NCBI RefSeq assembly: GCF_001723305.1
Contig: NZ_LPWF01000038.1
Coordinates: forward strand, 1-58,865
From: Methyloceanibacter superfactus
GTDB taxonomy: Bacteria; Pseudomonadota; Alphaproteobacteria; Rhizobiales; Methyloligellaceae
Direction of reading: 5' to 3'
DNA length: 58,865 nucleotides
In this document: piece after piece, positions 57,214 through 58,865 of the stretch
Layout of the letters: each line of letters starts with the position of its first letter
How positions within the stretch are numbered: the stretch's first letter is position 1
Translations under genes and position numbers: made by a program
Notes under the pieces: model-generated
Told to the model about the DNA's origin: nothing
What the model saw: the letters and a program-made list of their open reading frames with translations, nothing else
Databases searched by the model: none

Positions 57214-58449
57214 ATGCGGCGGGGGCCTTACGTGTCGCCTCTTAAAGGGCTGTTGGCAGGACTCGGTTTAGTCCTGCCCTTGTTGAGCGCTGGATTCGCG
57301 CACGGCGCCGATGAGGCCATCACGCTGGGCGCCACCCTTTCGCTGACTGGAAAATTTGCGCTGAATGGCGCGCACACCAAGAATGGCTACGATCTCGCCG
57401 TGACCCGGATCAACAATCGGGGCGGCAAGATCGGCGGCAAGCCCTACCGGCTCCATATCCGCTATTACGACGATGAATCCTCGCCCGCGCGCGGGACCAA
57501 GCTCGTCGAGCGGCTGATCCAGCAAGACGGCGTGAAATTTCTTCTCGGGCCGTATAGCTCAGGCCTGACCCAAGCCATTCTGCCGATCATCGAGCGCCAC
57601 AAGATCCCGATGATCGAAGCCAACGGCGCCGCGCGGGAGCTCTTCACCAAGGGCAACCGCTATCTCTTCGCCGTGCTGTCGACCTCTGATCAGTATCTGA
57701 CACCGGTCATCGACCTCGTCGCCGAGAATGCCGGCAAGCTCGGCAAGAAACCACAAGAGCTCACGCTTGCCATTGCCACCGAGGACGATCCTTTCGCGCA
57801 GGATGTGCGCGCCGGCCTGCTTGCCGAGGCGGCGGACCGGGGCCTCAACTGCGTGCTCGACGACCGGTTGCCGTCTGCGCTCGACGACATGTCGGTGACT
57901 CTCGACAAGGTGAAGGCGCTCAAGCCCGACATTCTCTTCGTCTCCGGTCATGAGAAAGGCGCGCTCACCGCCGTCACTCAGATCGAGGCGTTACGTGTCG
58001 ACGTCCCGGTGATCGCACTCACCCATTGCGACTCCGCGCAACTCGCCGAGAAGCGGCCCACGGAGTCTCAGCATGTCTTCTGCGCCCAACAATGGCACCG
58101 CTCGCTCAAGCACAAGGGCAAGCTGTTTGGCTCGGCGGAGGACTTCGCCACACTGTTCGAGCAGGTCTATAGCTATGAAGCGCCGTATCAGGCGGCCCAG
58201 TCCGCCGCCGCGGTCTATGTCTTTGCCGACGCCTTCGCCCGCGCGCAGACCCTGGATCCCGAGAAGGTCCGCGACGCCATCGCCGCAACGGATCTCGCGA
58301 GCTTTTACGGCCCGATCAAGTTCGACGCGACTGGCAAGAACGTCGCCAAGGCGATGGTGCTGACCCAGATTGTCGACGGCGCGTATGTGGTGGTCGCGCC
58401 CGACAAGGCGGCGACCGGCGAGGCGGTCATTCCCCGTCCGCACCATTGA
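57214..58449 (+). CDS. ABC transporter substrate-binding protein (branched-chain amino acid type)
   Basis: 411-residue periplasmic binding protein of the Peripla_BP_6 / LivJ class. The signal peptide (LLAGLGLVLPLLSAGFAHGA) is followed by ITLGATLSLTGKFALNGAHT, then VERLIQQDGVKFLLGPYSSG, then ALKPDILFVSGHEKGALTAV. No permease or ATPase genes lie within the window beside it. The ligand may be an amino acid, amide or organic acid. Confidence 0.9.
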   Translation: MRRGPYVSPLKGLLAGLGLVLPLLSAGFAHGADEAITLGATLSLTGKFALNGAHTKNGYDLAVTRINNRGGKIGGKPYRLHIRYYDDESSPARGTKLVERLIQQDGVKFLLGPYSSGLTQAILPIIERHKIPMIEANGAARELFTKGNRYLFAVLSTSDQYLTPVIDLVAENAGKLGKKPQELTLAIATEDDPFAQDVRAGLLAEAADRGLNCVLDDRLPSALDDMSVTLDKVKALKPDILFVSGHEKGALTAVTQIEALRVDVPVIALTHCDSAQLAEKRPTESQHVFCAQQWHRSLKHKGKLFGSAEDFATLFEQVYSYEAPYQAAQSAAAVYVFADAFARAQTLDPEKVRDAIAATDLASFYGPIKFDATGKNVAKAMVLTQIVDGAYVVVAPDKAATGEAVIPRPHH

Positions 58450-58470
58450 GTCGTCGCCGGGGCTTGATGG

Positions 58471-58865
58471 CTAGAGCGCGTCACCCGCATAGACCGTCGC
58501 CGCGCAGGGCCGGTCCGCTTTTTTGAACAGGCTGCAGGCGCCTTCGGCGTCCTGGGCGTTGGCGAAGGGGCCGGCGATCAGCCGCCACTTCTTGTCCGGG
58601 GCTAGGATGCGGCGCGGCTGCAGCCCGGCCACGAGGGCGGCGTGATTGGTCAGGAACTCCCGCCACAACGGCCGCAGCTCATCGCGTTTGCCCACGGTGC
58701 CGATCTCGATGCCATAGCGGGTTGAGCCGTCATTGGCGGCGGGCGGCAGGGTCACGGATCGAAGCGGCGATCTCGACGTTCTCGGCCGGGGCAGGGGGCT
58801 CAGGCGCGGCATCGGCCGGCGCGCTGCTTGCGGGCTCCGGCTCGGGTTCCGGTTCCGGCGCATCG
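58471..58865 (-). CDS. SPOR-domain protein, cut by the window edge (one frameshift)
   Basis: Only the C-terminal part is inside the window. A Pro/Glu/Ala linker (read from 58865) leads to EIAASIR, where the frame slips near 58762. The rest (STRYGIEIGTVGKRDELRPL, then AGLQPRRILAPDKKWRLIAG, then PFANAQDAEGACSLFKKADR) is a SPOR peptidoglycan-binding domain ending CAATVYAGDAL. SPOR proteins locate to septal denuded glycan. The N-terminal half, possibly with a membrane span, lies outside. Confidence 0.75.
   Translation of the reverse strand, partial: MRRNRNPSRSPQAARRPMPRLSPLPRPRTSRSPLRSVTLPPAANDGSTRYGIEIGTVGKRDELRPLWREFLTNHAALVAGLQPRRILAPDKKWRLIAGPFANAQDAEGACSLFKKADRPCAATVYAGDAL

Overview
The window is GC-rich, gene-dense bacterial DNA. 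Its gene order (serS-surE-pcm-LysM/M23 protein, yajC-secD-secF, trmFO, gyrA, coaD, two cyclophilins, queA-tgt), frequent GTG/TTG starts, FNR/FixK-type boxes and protein details point to an alphaproteobacterium of the order Hyphomicrobiales (Rhizobiales). The genus cannot be fixed from sequence alone. No rRNA, CRISPR array, complete insertion sequence, integrase or phage gene was seen. One tRNA (Lys, TTT) is present.

Layout. 0-11 kb: conserved housekeeping block (seryl-tRNA synthetase, SurE, Pcm, a LysM/degenerate M23 lipoprotein, DUF815 ATPase, YajC-SecD-SecF, a squalene/phytoene-synthase-like protein, TrmFO). 11-25 kb: envelope and stress genes, many small (DUF1097, DUF3175, a voltage-sensor K+ channel with a zinc ribbon, GST, a DoxD-DoxA protein, cysteine hydrolase, glutamine amidotransferase, GlsB, SleB-like hydrolase, a plant-type LRR protein overlapping an AI-2E-family permease, several small membrane or secreted proteins). 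25-33 kb: accessory region with visibly lower GC, a remnant of a UvrA C-terminus, two copies of a roughly 48-bp imperfect repeat, and a three-gene, same-strand cluster (DUF262 / MAE_28990-type HEPN / Mrr-type nuclease) that looks like a defence module. 33-44 kb: DNA metabolism (uvrA, Pif1/RecD-like helicase, ssb, gyrA) with DUF2585, MAPEG and PRC-barrel genes. 44-46 kb: a Crp/Fnr regulator divergent from ompW, with two FNR/FixK-type boxes between them. 46-59 kb: coaD, two cyclophilins, queA-tgt (queuosine), two DMT exporters, a DHFR-like protein, small secreted proteins, tRNA-Lys, a DUF3311 plus MctP-like symporter pair, a structured ncRNA candidate, a YpfJ-type metallopeptidase, an amino-acid ABC binding protein, and a SPOR protein cut by the window edge.

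A dominant technical feature is that at least eighteen otherwise well-conserved genes carry one or more small indels. Most are loss of a single base in a G/C-rich run. Essential genes (serS, ssb, queA, uvrA) are affected too, so most of these are probably consensus errors of the assembly and not real pseudogenes. Coordinates below span the inferred intact gene, with the break described in each entry.
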